A DNA stretch of 64,000 nucleotides from Lewinella sp. LCG006 (GTDB taxonomy: Bacteria; Bacteroidota; Bacteroidia; Chitinophagales; Saprospiraceae). Under the pieces are notes generated by a model that saw only the letters and a program-made list of their open reading frames with translations, did not search any database and was not told where the DNA came from. The translations under genes were made by a program, and so were the position numbers. The stretch is from NCBI RefSeq assembly GCF_040784935.1, contig NZ_CP160680.1, positions 620,001 to 684,000 on the forward strand, read 5' to 3'. Every line of letters starts with the position of its first letter. The stretch's first letter is position 1. Positions 51,320 through 61,400 of this stretch are shown here, piece after piece.

Positions 51320-52276
51320 TTAGTTAGTCAGTGGAGGCCAATCCGTGCCATCCGTACGAACGAAAGTAGAAGTACCACCTTCGCCGTAGTCATTGTCCCA
51401 CTCGATCACCAGGGTAGAACCGCTCGTAGTTACACTAAGAAACTGGTAAACCTCTCCCCAACGGCTAGAACCGATAGGAGCGATGATGTTACAAGCGTCT
51501 TTGATCTGGAGGCTACCTCCAGGCAAAGTAGAACCTGCACCATAACAAGCAGTGTAAGCACCGTAAGAAAAATCAGCTGCATCCGGGTTCGTTGGATCAG
51601 CAGGATCAACTACATCGTAGATACCTTCGCTACTTGTTTCAATCCACTGGGTCATAATGGTTGGACCAGTATTACCACACCAACCTACAGTAGTTACTTC
51701 GTAGGTTCCTGAAAGATCAGAAGTACAAAGCAAGTCAGCATCGAAGCTGAAGAAACCACTGAATGGCGCAGAAGAAATAACGTTAGAACCAGTGTTAGAC
51801 GCAGAAAAAGTACGTCCGTCGTTTAAGGTTACAGTACCATTGAAACGGAAGGTACTACCACCATCCACATCAGCAGTAGTTAGCCCTAAGGCATCTAGTG
51901 CTTGCTGTAAGGTGAAGCTAAAACTGGTGAATGGAAGTCCGGTATCAGGATTAGTACTGAACTGAGCAGCATCAATCGTCAAAACATTAACAGGACCAGC
52001 ACTACCTGCACCACCATTAGCTTTGTCGATATACTGTACTACCCAAGAGTAAGAAGCTACGTTCTTACCATCGTTATCATCGTAGAATTCTACGGAGATG
52101 TTGATAGCAGAGTTGGCGACATCCGTCAAAAAGAAGTTCCCGTCCTTAGAAAGCAGGCGAGCAAAAGCTCCGTGCTCCAAGTTATCGTATTCGGGGAAAG
52201 CACGCTCCTTTTCTTCACAGGCTGTGAAGCCTACTAAGATTGAAAGTGCGAAAAGCGAATAAAAAAGTTTTTTCAT
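51320..52276 (-). CDS. Lipoprotein of the SusCD operon (SusE-like position)
   Basis: 318 residues from the ATG starting 'MKKLFYSLFALSILVGFTACEEK' (lipobox Cys20). No family recognised. The mature part looks like two beta-sandwich domains ('INISVEFYDDNDGKNVASYSWVVQYIDKANGG', 'FRFNGTVTLNDGRTFSA' and, after about 190, 'DLSGTYEVTTVGWCGNTGPTIMTQWIETSSEGIYDV'). Three cysteines after residue 185 may form disulphides. It lies 68 bases after the SusD-like gene and before the operon terminator, the place usually taken by a SusE/F-type surface binding lipoprotein. A role in binding the imported ligand is inferred from position only. Confidence 0.75.
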   Translation of the reverse strand: MKKLFYSLFALSILVGFTACEEKERAFPEYDNLEHGAFARLLSKDGNFFLTDVANSAINISVEFYDDNDGKNVASYSWVVQYIDKANGGAGSAGPVNVLTIDAAQFSTNPDTGLPFTSFSFTLQQALDALGLTTADVDGGSTFRFNGTVTLNDGRTFSASNTGSNVISSAPFSGFFSFDADLLCTSDLSGTYEVTTVGWCGNTGPTIMTQWIETSSEGIYDVVDPADPTNPDAADFSYGAYTACYGAGSTLPGGSLQIKDACNIIAPIGSSRWGEVYQFLSVTTSGSTLVIEWDNDYGEGGTSTFVRTDGTDWPPLTN

Positions 52277-52344
52277 CGCAAAATTATTTTCAAATCCGGT
52301 GGTCATCTACTTCGCAAACAACCACCGGAATCGGTTAGACAAAA

Positions 52345-54042
52345 TTAACGTAAATCACCAGGCTTAGTATCCCAGAATACACGACCACTCAAATTCTGAC
52401 GCTGAGAAGCGTTAGCATTAAAGTTGACGTAAACCGCAGGGTACCAGAAGGTACGTGGGAAGAAGCTCGTAGAAGAAGTTTCCCGCGTAGGCTCCATCAA
52501 AGAAGGATAGCCAGTACGACGGTAGTTGTTGAAAGGCTCCAAGCCCATACCGTGGCAAGCCAGACGGTACTCATTCATGATAAGATCCAGGCGCTCTTCG
52601 TCATCGGCAGCAGCGTCATACAAGCCAAGTACTTCATTAACATAAGCATCAACAGCAGCTGCATCAGGAGCAAAAGCTGCATCAACAACAGAAGTATTGA
52701 AGTTCATTACCTTGCTGATAGACTGACGTAAAGCCGTTTCCAAAAGTGCGCGAGCATCGCCATTTACACCCATGGTAAGTACACCTTCTGCCAAGAGGAA
52801 GTGCGTCCAGCTTGATAAGAAGATCGGCTGAATACCAGCACCACGTGCACCGTCGGTACCATTGTTAGACACCTGCCAGGTGTCGTCACCCGTATCTTCA
52901 TCTTGAATAATCATTGGAAGGTTATCGAAAGCACCACCAGCAGGGTACAAGCCCCAAGCAGTACGCTTCAGATCATCCGGTGGAATACCGTCGGCATTAC
53001 CGTGGCTACGTCCCCAGTATCCACCACGGATACCATCAGGATCACCAAAGTCACCAGATGCAGTACACCAAGGGTAACCGTCTTCCCAGTGAGATGGATA
53101 AGGAGCAGTGGTACAATCCAGGGTAAACTGGTTCTCATTGTCCTCGAAGCCATCCTGGCGGCGGAAGTAGTAACGCAGACGTGGGTCTTCGTTGTCTTTC
53201 ACACCAAACATTTGCCACATCATGTAGTTGCTCATGTACCAGCTTGGTCCACCATTTTCGTAACCATCCGTGTAGTAAGGGTGACGAGAATCTGGCGCAG
53301 CACGGTTGCTACCATACTGGAACTGGAAATCTTCACTGATTTCATCAATAATGTTTCCACCACTAAGGATATCATTGATTGCAGAGCCACTACCTCCCGC
53401 TAAGCGAGTCGTTACGTGGTAACGAATAAGTAGTGTATTCGCTAACTTAGACCATGTGGCAGCACCTCCATTGTAGTAAAGGTCACCACTGAGCGTTCCT
53501 TTGGGGTTACCAAAGTCGGCCAAAGCAGAAGTCAACAAATCAGCTGCAGCACCGTAAACGGCCTCGTCAGCATCCGCCTTCGGGCTAGGTACAACTACCC
53601 CCTGGAAAGCTTCACTGTAAGGAATGTCACCGTACAAATCAACCAAAGTAAAAAGGATATAAGCCTTCATTGTCTTAGCAATACCAGCGTAAGTCGTAAG
53701 ATCACGCTCCGTCGCATTGTCAATGATAAGGTTAAGATCCGGAAGCAGATCGAAATAAGCGGTTTCCCACATGAAATCGAAACTGGTAGGACCATCTTGG
53801 TTGTTATAAAAATAACCACCATCCATAGCTGTCATCCGTACGTAAGGCATGGTTTCATCGCTTACTTCGTCAACGAAGTCTTTGAAATCCAACATTACGG
53901 CATTGAACACCAAGTCCAATTCTGCCTTATCTGGCGAAACTGAGTTGGGGTTATCCAACAACTCATCCAGCTCCAGGCTCTGACATCCCACGATCACGAG
54001 GGCGACCAAAGCGAGAAAACTATATTTTAAAATATTTTTCAT
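52345..54042 (-). CDS. SusD/RagB-family outer-membrane lipoprotein
   Basis: 565 residues from 'MKNILKYSFLALVALVIVGCQSLELDELLDNPN' (lipobox Cys20). 'WETAYFDLLPDLNLIIDNATERDLTTYAGIAKTMKAYILFTLVDLYGDIPYSEAF' is the TPR-containing core of the SusD-like_2 subgroup, 'WSKLANTLLIRYHVTTRL' follows, and the C-terminal 'YRLACHGMGLEPFNNYRRTGYPS' is the family end motif. It forms the lid of the SusC channel and captures the ligand at the cell surface. 22 bases after susC. No glycoside hydrolase or peptidase gene is attached, so the ligand cannot be named. Confidence 0.93.
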   Translation of the reverse strand: MKNILKYSFLALVALVIVGCQSLELDELLDNPNSVSPDKAELDLVFNAVMLDFKDFVDEVSDETMPYVRMTAMDGGYFYNNQDGPTSFDFMWETAYFDLLPDLNLIIDNATERDLTTYAGIAKTMKAYILFTLVDLYGDIPYSEAFQGVVVPSPKADADEAVYGAAADLLTSALADFGNPKGTLSGDLYYNGGAATWSKLANTLLIRYHVTTRLAGGSGSAINDILSGGNIIDEISEDFQFQYGSNRAAPDSRHPYYTDGYENGGPSWYMSNYMMWQMFGVKDNEDPRLRYYFRRQDGFEDNENQFTLDCTTAPYPSHWEDGYPWCTASGDFGDPDGIRGGYWGRSHGNADGIPPDDLKRTAWGLYPAGGAFDNLPMIIQDEDTGDDTWQVSNNGTDGARGAGIQPIFLSSWTHFLLAEGVLTMGVNGDARALLETALRQSISKVMNFNTSVVDAAFAPDAAAVDAYVNEVLGLYDAAADDEERLDLIMNEYRLACHGMGLEPFNNYRRTGYPSLMEPTRETSSTSFFPRTFWYPAVYVNFNANASQRQNLSGRVFWDTKPGDLR

Positions 54043-54064
54043 ATTGTTATTCACTTTTGGTTGT

Positions 54065-57000
54065 TTAGAAGGTGAGGCGAATGCTACCACCGATTTGACG
54101 AGAAGTAGGAACGTTCATCAGCTCAAAGCCACGGCCGTTACCTACACCCAGTGAAAGTACTTCTGGGTCAAAGTTTGCTCCAGCAGGGAAGCCAAGTGCT
54201 TTGAACCAAAGGTTCTGACCAGACAGCGTCATGGTCACCGTACCAAATGGTGAATTGTCAATGATGCTACCAGGTAGGCTGTAGGATAAAGAAACCTCAC
54301 GCAACTTCAAGTAAGAAGCATCGTAAACACGCATCTCGTCCTGGAATACACCACCGTTCTGCCAGTAGTGCTGCGTAGAAGTGATCTGAATATCGTTAGG
54401 CGTACCATCTTCTTTCACACCAGGTGCTACTACAGGTACGTAACGGTCAAAGTCCGTTTCCGCAAGGATACCACGTGCCATCAAGGTAGAAGGTAGGGTA
54501 GAGTAAATTACACCACCATCAGAGTAGGTCATCAAAGCATTCAATGCGATTCCTTTGAAATTAACGTTCAGACCATAGTTCATCACGTAATTAGCATTAG
54601 GATCACCCAAGATCCCCAAATCAGGAGCGGTGAGGTAAGTACCATTGCTCTGTACGATCCGGTTACCCGCATCATCACGAGCAATAACAGCTCCTTTGAT
54701 CACACCGTAAGGCTGATCAACGATGGCAAAGTTACCCAAGTTAGAGTAACCAGAGAACACCAACTGGTCGATACCTTCCGCAAGTTTCTCTACATTAGAA
54801 ATGTTTCTGGTGTAGTTAGCATTCAGCGCAACACGTAGATTGCTGGTCTGAACAACCGCCAGGTCAAGGCCTAACTCGATACCTCTGTTGCTGATTTCTG
54901 CAGCGTTGATGGTCGTGTTTTCATAACCCGTTGATGGATCAAGATCCAAGTCGATAATCAAGTCCGTAGATTGCTTGTCGTACAAAGAAAGATCAACACC
55001 AAAGCGATTGTTGAACAAACGCATCTCTACCCCAAATTCTAATTCTGCGTGTAGCTCTGGCTTAAGATTTGGGTTACCAAAGCGGTTGTCTACCGTGTTG
55101 GTATTTATAACCGTACCACCATTGGTGATAAAGTTACGAGTAGCAACACCAAGGATGTTACGCGTCTGATAAGGATCAGGATAACCAGCAGAAGTACCGT
55201 AGCCTAAACGAAGCTTCAAGTAATTCAAGGTGCTGTTGTTCTGTAATCCAGCAAATGCCTCTGTTGCGATGAACGATGCAGAAACGGAAGGATACAGAAT
55301 TGAACGATTATCTTTCTCCAAGGTAGAAGTATAGTCATTACGCGCCTGGGCATTCAGGTACAAGAAATTCTTGAAGCCTAACGAAGCTGTAGCGTAAGCA
55401 CCAATCAAGTTCTCCTCGCGGAAGTCAGACTCGTTGAGGTGGTTGATAAAGTTGTCGTGCGTCAACAGGTTGTAAACAAACTGCTGTGAACTGTTAGCGA
55501 AAGTACGCAGACGCGTGTCACGACGAACATTCACCCCTACAACACCGTCCAAAGTCAAGTCATCACTCAAACGAGCGTTGTACTGAAGGTTCAAGTTGTG
55601 GTCAGTAATCGTATTGGTACGCTCTGAAGTTTCCAGCACACCTAAAGGCAACTGGCCACCACCTTTGTTAACCGAGTAACGCTGTGTTTGCGTAAAGCCG
55701 TCATAACCAACGCGGTACATTGCAGACAACCAATCTGCCAACTTGTACTTAAGGGCAATGGTACCAAAGAAACGATTAACGCGCTCGTTGTCAGAGGTGT
55801 TCTGCAAAGTCCAGTAAGGATTCTGAATATCGTTACCACCACGGTAGCCAATACTAGAGAAATCCTGAGGATTTTCGTACTCCAGGTTTGTCAAGTCAAC
55901 AGAACGAGGGGTATAAAACACGTTTGAGAACAAAGAAGCACCCGTAGGGTTAGAAGAGAAGCTCACACCAGTAGGAGGTGCTTGGCGCTCAGAAGTAACA
56001 TAGTTAAAGGTACTTACCAGTTCCAAGCCATTTGCTAGCTTGGTATTGATACCCAAACCAAGGTTGTGCTTGTCAAAAGTACTCAGCGGAATGAAACCTT
56101 CCTCAGAACGGTAACCGTAGCTGAAGTTCAAAGAAGTTCCTTCTGACAAACGATTAGCGATATTCACCGAAGTGCTCGCAATCAATCCGGTCTGGAAGAA
56201 ATTCTCCAAGTTATCATACGCTTGGTAGTTGTACCGAGCACCCGTGTACTGAGGTAAAACATCTCTCAGTGCAGCACGATCATAAGGGTGTGCAGTGGTA
56301 CCATCTGCAGCAACACCATCATTGGCAGTGCGCTCATTGAAATTGGCACCCCAGTTAGAGAAGGCCGCAGACGCGAAGTTGTGGAATCCATTACCCCAGC
56401 TGTCCTGGTCATCAGGAAGAGAAGCAATGTCATTCGCAAAGAAAGACTGGTCAACGGTTACTTCGAACTTCTTGTTCAAATCACCAATATCACCATTCTT
56501 GGTGGTAATCAAGATTACCCCGTTACGGCCTGCCTCACCGTAAAGTACGGTAGCTGAAAGTCCTTTCAATACAGAAACTTCTGCAATGTTGTTGGGGTCA
56601 ATGTCCAAGAAACGGCTGGAAGCCGAAGAACCACCTTCGTCAAAACCACGGTCACTGTTCGTATCAGAGTTAAAAGGAACTCCGTCAACAACGAATAATG
56701 GTTGGTTGGAACCAGTGATAGAAGAATAACCACGGATAATAACGTTGGTACCAGAACCGGCCAGACCAGAAGTCTGAGAGATATCTACACCTGGCACTTT
56801 ACCGCGTAATACACGCGCAACATCCGCTTCTGGTCGAAGCTCAAGTTGTTCATTACCGAGTGTGGTTACCGCGTATCCGAGGGCTTTCTTATCCCTGCGA
56901 ATACCCAAACCAGTTACTACCACTTCGTCAAGGGCAACCCCTTCACTCATGGTAATATCCAGCACATTGCTGGCACCTAACTTTACTTCACGGGTCTCAA

Positions 57001-57226
57001 ATCCCGTGTAACTAACTACCAAAGTGGTAGATCCGTCAGGAACTTCTAATGAATAGGAACCGTCGATATCGGTTACTGTACCGGAAGAAGTGCCTTTTAC
57101 GAGGATACTCGCACCAATTAACGGCTCGCCGCCGTCATCGGTAATGGTACCCGATACTGTCCGCTGAGCGATTGCAAAGCTCACCGCAAACAGCACTAGC
57201 GATAATACTAGTGAGAGTTTTTTCAT
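54065..57226 (-). CDS. SusC/RagA-family TonB-linked outer-membrane transporter
   Basis: 1053 residues. Signal peptide, then a carboxypeptidase-regulatory-like domain (about 22-100, 'RTVSGTITDDGGEPLIGASILVKGTSSGTVTDIDGSYSL'), a TonB box 'LDEVVVTGLG', the plug (about 115-235; 'RVLRGKVPGVDIS', 'NVIIRGYSSITGSNQPLFVVDGVPF', 'SVLKGLSATVLYGEAGRNGVILITTK'), and a barrel to the end ('GGSIRLTF'). All parts of a full SusC are present. It imports an oligomeric nutrient together with the SusD-like lid. The operon is SusC - SusD - lipoprotein. No sigma/anti-sigma pair lies next to it. Confidence 0.96.
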   Translation of the reverse strand: MKKLSLVLSLVLFAVSFAIAQRTVSGTITDDGGEPLIGASILVKGTSSGTVTDIDGSYSLEVPDGSTTLVVSYTGFETREVKLGASNVLDITMSEGVALDEVVVTGLGIRRDKKALGYAVTTLGNEQLELRPEADVARVLRGKVPGVDISQTSGLAGSGTNVIIRGYSSITGSNQPLFVVDGVPFNSDTNSDRGFDEGGSSASSRFLDIDPNNIAEVSVLKGLSATVLYGEAGRNGVILITTKNGDIGDLNKKFEVTVDQSFFANDIASLPDDQDSWGNGFHNFASAAFSNWGANFNERTANDGVAADGTTAHPYDRAALRDVLPQYTGARYNYQAYDNLENFFQTGLIASTSVNIANRLSEGTSLNFSYGYRSEEGFIPLSTFDKHNLGLGINTKLANGLELVSTFNYVTSERQAPPTGVSFSSNPTGASLFSNVFYTPRSVDLTNLEYENPQDFSSIGYRGGNDIQNPYWTLQNTSDNERVNRFFGTIALKYKLADWLSAMYRVGYDGFTQTQRYSVNKGGGQLPLGVLETSERTNTITDHNLNLQYNARLSDDLTLDGVVGVNVRRDTRLRTFANSSQQFVYNLLTHDNFINHLNESDFREENLIGAYATASLGFKNFLYLNAQARNDYTSTLEKDNRSILYPSVSASFIATEAFAGLQNNSTLNYLKLRLGYGTSAGYPDPYQTRNILGVATRNFITNGGTVINTNTVDNRFGNPNLKPELHAELEFGVEMRLFNNRFGVDLSLYDKQSTDLIIDLDLDPSTGYENTTINAAEISNRGIELGLDLAVVQTSNLRVALNANYTRNISNVEKLAEGIDQLVFSGYSNLGNFAIVDQPYGVIKGAVIARDDAGNRIVQSNGTYLTAPDLGILGDPNANYVMNYGLNVNFKGIALNALMTYSDGGVIYSTLPSTLMARGILAETDFDRYVPVVAPGVKEDGTPNDIQITSTQHYWQNGGVFQDEMRVYDASYLKLREVSLSYSLPGSIIDNSPFGTVTMTLSGQNLWFKALGFPAGANFDPEVLSLGVGNGRGFELMNVPTSRQIGGSIRLTF

Positions 57227-57533
57227 ACTAATGGCGTTTTAAATAAAAAAATACTAGTCAACAACACCTGCCCATAAGACAGATGTACATCTTGATACCG
57301 TTACCCGTAGGCAGCAGTATTTTTTCAATTTGGTTTAATGTAGGGGTACCCTATTGAGCTTGGAAGGGTTTGTTTGTTTTTTAAAACAGTACTAGGCTAA
57401 AGTTTCACTAATTACACAAAACTGTTTTTCTATTGGCGGGGCTAAGGTGAGAAATATTTTTGACTTTAACACACTCTTAACAACGCATATTTCTTCGCGA
57501 ACGCTGCCTATTGCCATAAATAATATGTTTGCA
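57227..57533. other. Leader and promoter region of the SusC operon
   Basis: About 300 bases without a gene between susC and pdxJ, AT-rich next to the susC ATG. It must carry the promoter of the operon; no TAnnTTTG box with a good partner, and no ECF motif like that of the DUF4331 cluster, was found. Nothing else recognisable. Confidence 0.4.
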
Positions 57534-58247
57534 CTAACGCAATTGCCGCAGGTACATTTGGATAACGTTCTGTAAACCAAAGTATAAAGCATCGCTAATT
57601 AAGGCGTGCCCAATTGACACTTCTAATAAATCAGGTACATTTTTTTGATAATACGCCAGGTTCTCCAAATTAAGGTCGTGGCCGGCATTAATTCCCAGCC
57701 CAATTTGGTTGGCCAACAGCCCACAACGGGTATGGGGAGCTACTGCTTTAGCAGGATCTAGGCTAAACTGTTGGGCATAATGGCCGGTATAAAACTCGAT
57801 CCGCTCGGCTCCTGTTTCTTTGGCTCCTTCTACAAAACGTTCCTCAGCATCTACAAATAACGACACCCTGATATTAGCAGCTTGCAACTCTGCCACCACG
57901 TCTTTTAGATACGCTGCCTGCTCAATGGTATCCCAACCTTGATCAGAGGTGAGTACTCCTGGCCCATCAGGTACCAAGGTGCACTGATCAGGGCGATTGG
58001 CCAGCACCAAGTCCAAAAAAGACCGATTGGGGTAGCCTTCAATGTTGTATTCCGTCGTAACAATTGACTTCAACAGAGGAACATCACTATAACGAATGTG
58101 CCGTTCATCCGGACGCGGATGCACCGTAATCCCTTCGGCACCAAAAGCTTCGCAATCTTTAGCAACCTGTATCAAATCCGGCAAATTACCTCCCCGGGAA
58201 TTACGTAGCGTTGCGACCTTATTGATATTAACACTTAAACGAGTCAT
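57534..58247 (-). CDS. pdxJ: Pyridoxine 5'-phosphate synthase
   Basis: 237 residues, full family length. 'RLSVNINKVATLRNSRGGNLPDLIQVAKDCEAFGAEGITVHPRPDERHI' is the PdxJ N-terminus (His of 'VHPRPDERHI' in the active site), with 'CTLVPDGPGVLTSDQGWD', 'SLFVDAEE', 'ERIEFYTGHYAQ', 'GINAGHDLNLENL' and 'EVSIGHALISDALY' all in order. It condenses 1-deoxyxylulose 5-phosphate with 3-amino-2-oxopropyl phosphate to give pyridoxine phosphate. Monocistronic in this window. Confidence 0.97.
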   Translation of the reverse strand: MTRLSVNINKVATLRNSRGGNLPDLIQVAKDCEAFGAEGITVHPRPDERHIRYSDVPLLKSIVTTEYNIEGYPNRSFLDLVLANRPDQCTLVPDGPGVLTSDQGWDTIEQAAYLKDVVAELQAANIRVSLFVDAEERFVEGAKETGAERIEFYTGHYAQQFSLDPAKAVAPHTRCGLLANQIGLGINAGHDLNLENLAYYQKNVPDLLEVSIGHALISDALYFGLQNVIQMYLRQLR

Positions 58248-58378
58248 CTCTTCAATGATGGTTAGGCAAGCAAAGGTAACAGCTTGTCCGAGAAATCCAT
58301 TTGTACGGAAACAAAATTCCGTGATCTATAGTCCGTCAAATCAGAATTCACAAATCCTGCCTTAGAGAACTATAATAC

Positions 58379-58421
58379 AAAAGCGCGGAAAACAAGACTT
58401 CCGCCTCGCTCCCCGCGCTTT
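58379..58421 (-). terminator. Terminator after the PKD protein gene
   Basis: AAAAGCGCGG (58379-58388) pairs with CCGCGCTTT (58413-58421) around a 24-base loop. On the minus strand it is followed by TTTTGTATTA. It lies 25 bases past the stop of the giant PKD gene. Confidence 0.6.
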
Positions 58422-58445
58422 CAATTTTTTAACCCAGTTTTTGCG

Positions 58446-61400
58446 CTACAGCTTAATCACTTTTTGTGACCACAGCTCTTTGTCCCAACTGATCTGGAGC
58501 CAGTAGGTTCCTGCTGGTAAATTGGTAAGATCCAATTGCTGCTGCCAGTTGCCAGGATTTACCTGGTGTACTTCTTGTCCTAAGTGCTGGCCCAAGGCAT
58601 TCACTAATCGGAAGGACAAGGTCCCCTGGCTTGGCCAGTTGGTCGCACGCAAGTACAACTGGTCACTCGTGGGGTTAGGTGATAGCGTGAGGTCAAAAGC
58701 CCAGGCCGGCGTGTTTACGCCAGAGATAATTGGGTTAACCGTATCCATCGCTGTCGCCGATCCACATTCATTGGTCACTACCAAGATGACTTCAAATGGG
58801 CCGTTTGCGGTGTAAGTATGCTCTACCGTTTCACCCGTAGCAAGCTCTCCATCACCAAAAGTCCAGGAATAAATCCATCCAGGAACAGGGGAATCAACCA
58901 TGAAGCCATAGGTCATCTCATCGTCCGTAGCCGTGGTAAATACGGGTGCTGCCGGAGCTTCCAGAACCGTCATATAATCCATTATTTCTACCATCGTGGT
59001 ACCGTAAATATTGCTTACTTCTAAGCTAACATCGTAGGTGCCCACCGTTTCGTAGGTAACAGTCACTGTTGGTCCACTTCCAGTCGCAGGTGTCGCTCCG
59101 GGGAACGACCAAGCCCAGCTTGTTGGATTGTTTTCTGAAAGGTCAGTAAAAGTAACAGTAAATGGTACACATCCCGCAATATCGCCACTAAATGCTATCT
59201 CGGGGAGAAGCCCATCAATGACAATGGTCTGCGTTACATCGGCATCATTACACAGCCCCGTCGCCATCAGACTCACCTCGTAAGTACCATTACCCGGGAA
59301 AACATAGCTCGGGTTGTCCATGGTAGAGGTAGAACCATCAGGGAACGTCCAAACTACCCCCGTTGCTCCGGCAGAAGTATTGCTAAAGGCAGCCGTTGTT
59401 CCGTTGAGGGTATAATCAAAACCAGCTGTTGTTGCGGCAAAAATCGTTACGGCATCCTGACTGGTCACCGAATTGGTGCCAAATGCATTGGACGCTGATA
59501 GTGAAACGTTGTAAACACCAGGTGTGGAATACGTAACTACCGGATTGACTTCCGTTGATGTAGCAGGAGTACCTCCGGGGAAGCTCCACATAAGGGCATC
59601 CGCATTTTCCGTTGTACTGAAAAACGAGACGGTCAAAGGTGCACACCCTTCTTCCTCATCTTGTGTAAAGCTAATGGATGGGATCTCTCCTTCGACTACA
59701 ATGGTCGTCTGGGTCACTCCCGAGCCACATGGCCCTGAAGCATTCAGCCTAACAATATAGGTACCCGTACCGGGAAAAGTAAACATTGGATTTTCCTCAT
59801 TGCTCATAGCACCTCCTGGGAAAAGCCAAGTGTAATTAGTCGTATTGGTACTAAAATTCTCAAAGGTCGCCGTCAAGCCATTCAAAGTATAGGTGAAGAA
59901 AAGATCGGGCAACCCGATCACCGTTACGGTCTGTTCCGTCGTGCTTGTTCCGGCAGCATTGGTCACACTTAAGCTTACTTGATAAGTGCCCGCGGTAGCA
60001 AAGGAGGTCATCACGGTAGCATCGGTGCTCGTAGCAGGTGTGCCACCTTCAATGGTCCAGCTGTAAGTATTGCCAGCACCTTGCTCATCAGCCGTCAGGA
60101 TGATCATCTCATTCCGGCAAACGCTAAGGCTACTGGAAGTAAAGGTTGCCATGGGTACGGTGAGTACCGTGACCGACTGCTCGGTGGTATTGCTACCACA
60201 CGCATTGGTGGTAGTAAGTTGTACCGTATAGGTGCCCGAAGCTCCGTAGGTGTGCATGACACTCATACCGCTGCCTTGGTTACCATCACCAAAGTCCCAA
60301 GCCCAACTGGTAATTCCTTCCTCGTCAGATCCAGTGGCCCCAATGGTGAGGCTGCCTAGTGTAGATGACAGCGTAAAGTCTGCGGCAGGCCCCTCTCCTA
60401 CTACAATATAGTCTTCCAGGTTTTCGGTCGTCGTACCAGCAGCATTCGTCACCACTAGGCTTACCGAATAGGTTCCGGCAGTATTATAAGTAACGGTAGG
60501 ATTGGCCTCGCTGCTAAACTCAGGAGAACCACCAATAAAAGTCCAGGCGTAGATGTAAGCACTTCCCTGGTCATTGGCCGTAAATGTAGTTGTAAAAGGC
60601 GTACAACCATTTTGCCCGGTGCTCGTAAATCCACCCGCAGGGGCTACGATCACCATGATGGTCTGGGTAATGGTTTCGGTACCGCAAGGGCCCGTTCCCG
60701 TCAGACTCACCTGGTAATTTCCAGGAGCAGCATAAGTGTGAGTAACCATTTGTCCCTCGCCAGTATTGCCATCTCCGAAATTCCAAACAAGATTATCTAC
60801 CCCCTGGCTGGTACTGGAAAAAGTAGCTTCGTAAGCGCCTAAGACATAATCGATATTAAAGGTCACCATAGGTTCTGGCAATACCGTTACCGGTGTTACC
60901 GTCTCGGTAGTACCTGTACCAGCAGCGTTGGTAACACTGACACTAGCCGTGTAGTTGCCGGGTTCATTGTAAACAACCGTCACCACCGGATTGGTACTGC
61001 TCATGGGCAGGCCACCGGGAATGTTCCACAGGTAAGTATACCCTGGTTCTTGCGGCTGGGCAGTATAGGTCACTGTCAGCGGTGCACAACCACTGTCCAC
61101 AGAAGCGGTGATGGTAGGTTCTGGAACAAAGAGGATATCAATGGTCTGTCTGCTGGTGTCTGTACCACATTCATTGTTGGCTACTAAGGTCACTTCGTAA
61201 GTACCTTCGGTGGCGTACGTATGCGTTGGGTTGGTCGCTGCCGACATCATCCCATCGCCAAAGAACCACTGCAAGCCATCGGCAAAAGAACTGTTATCGG
61301 TGAAATCAACAACGGCACTTCCCAAGTCATTGACATAAGTAAAGCCAGCTGTAGGCCCTTGTGCTACCACAATAAGATCGGTTTCCATCACCGTGCTTGC

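Noticed and set aside
51320-58247. A complete polysaccharide utilisation locus
   Set aside because: SusC and SusD are present but there is no carbohydrate-active enzyme, regulator or sulfatase in the operon; pdxJ is unrelated.
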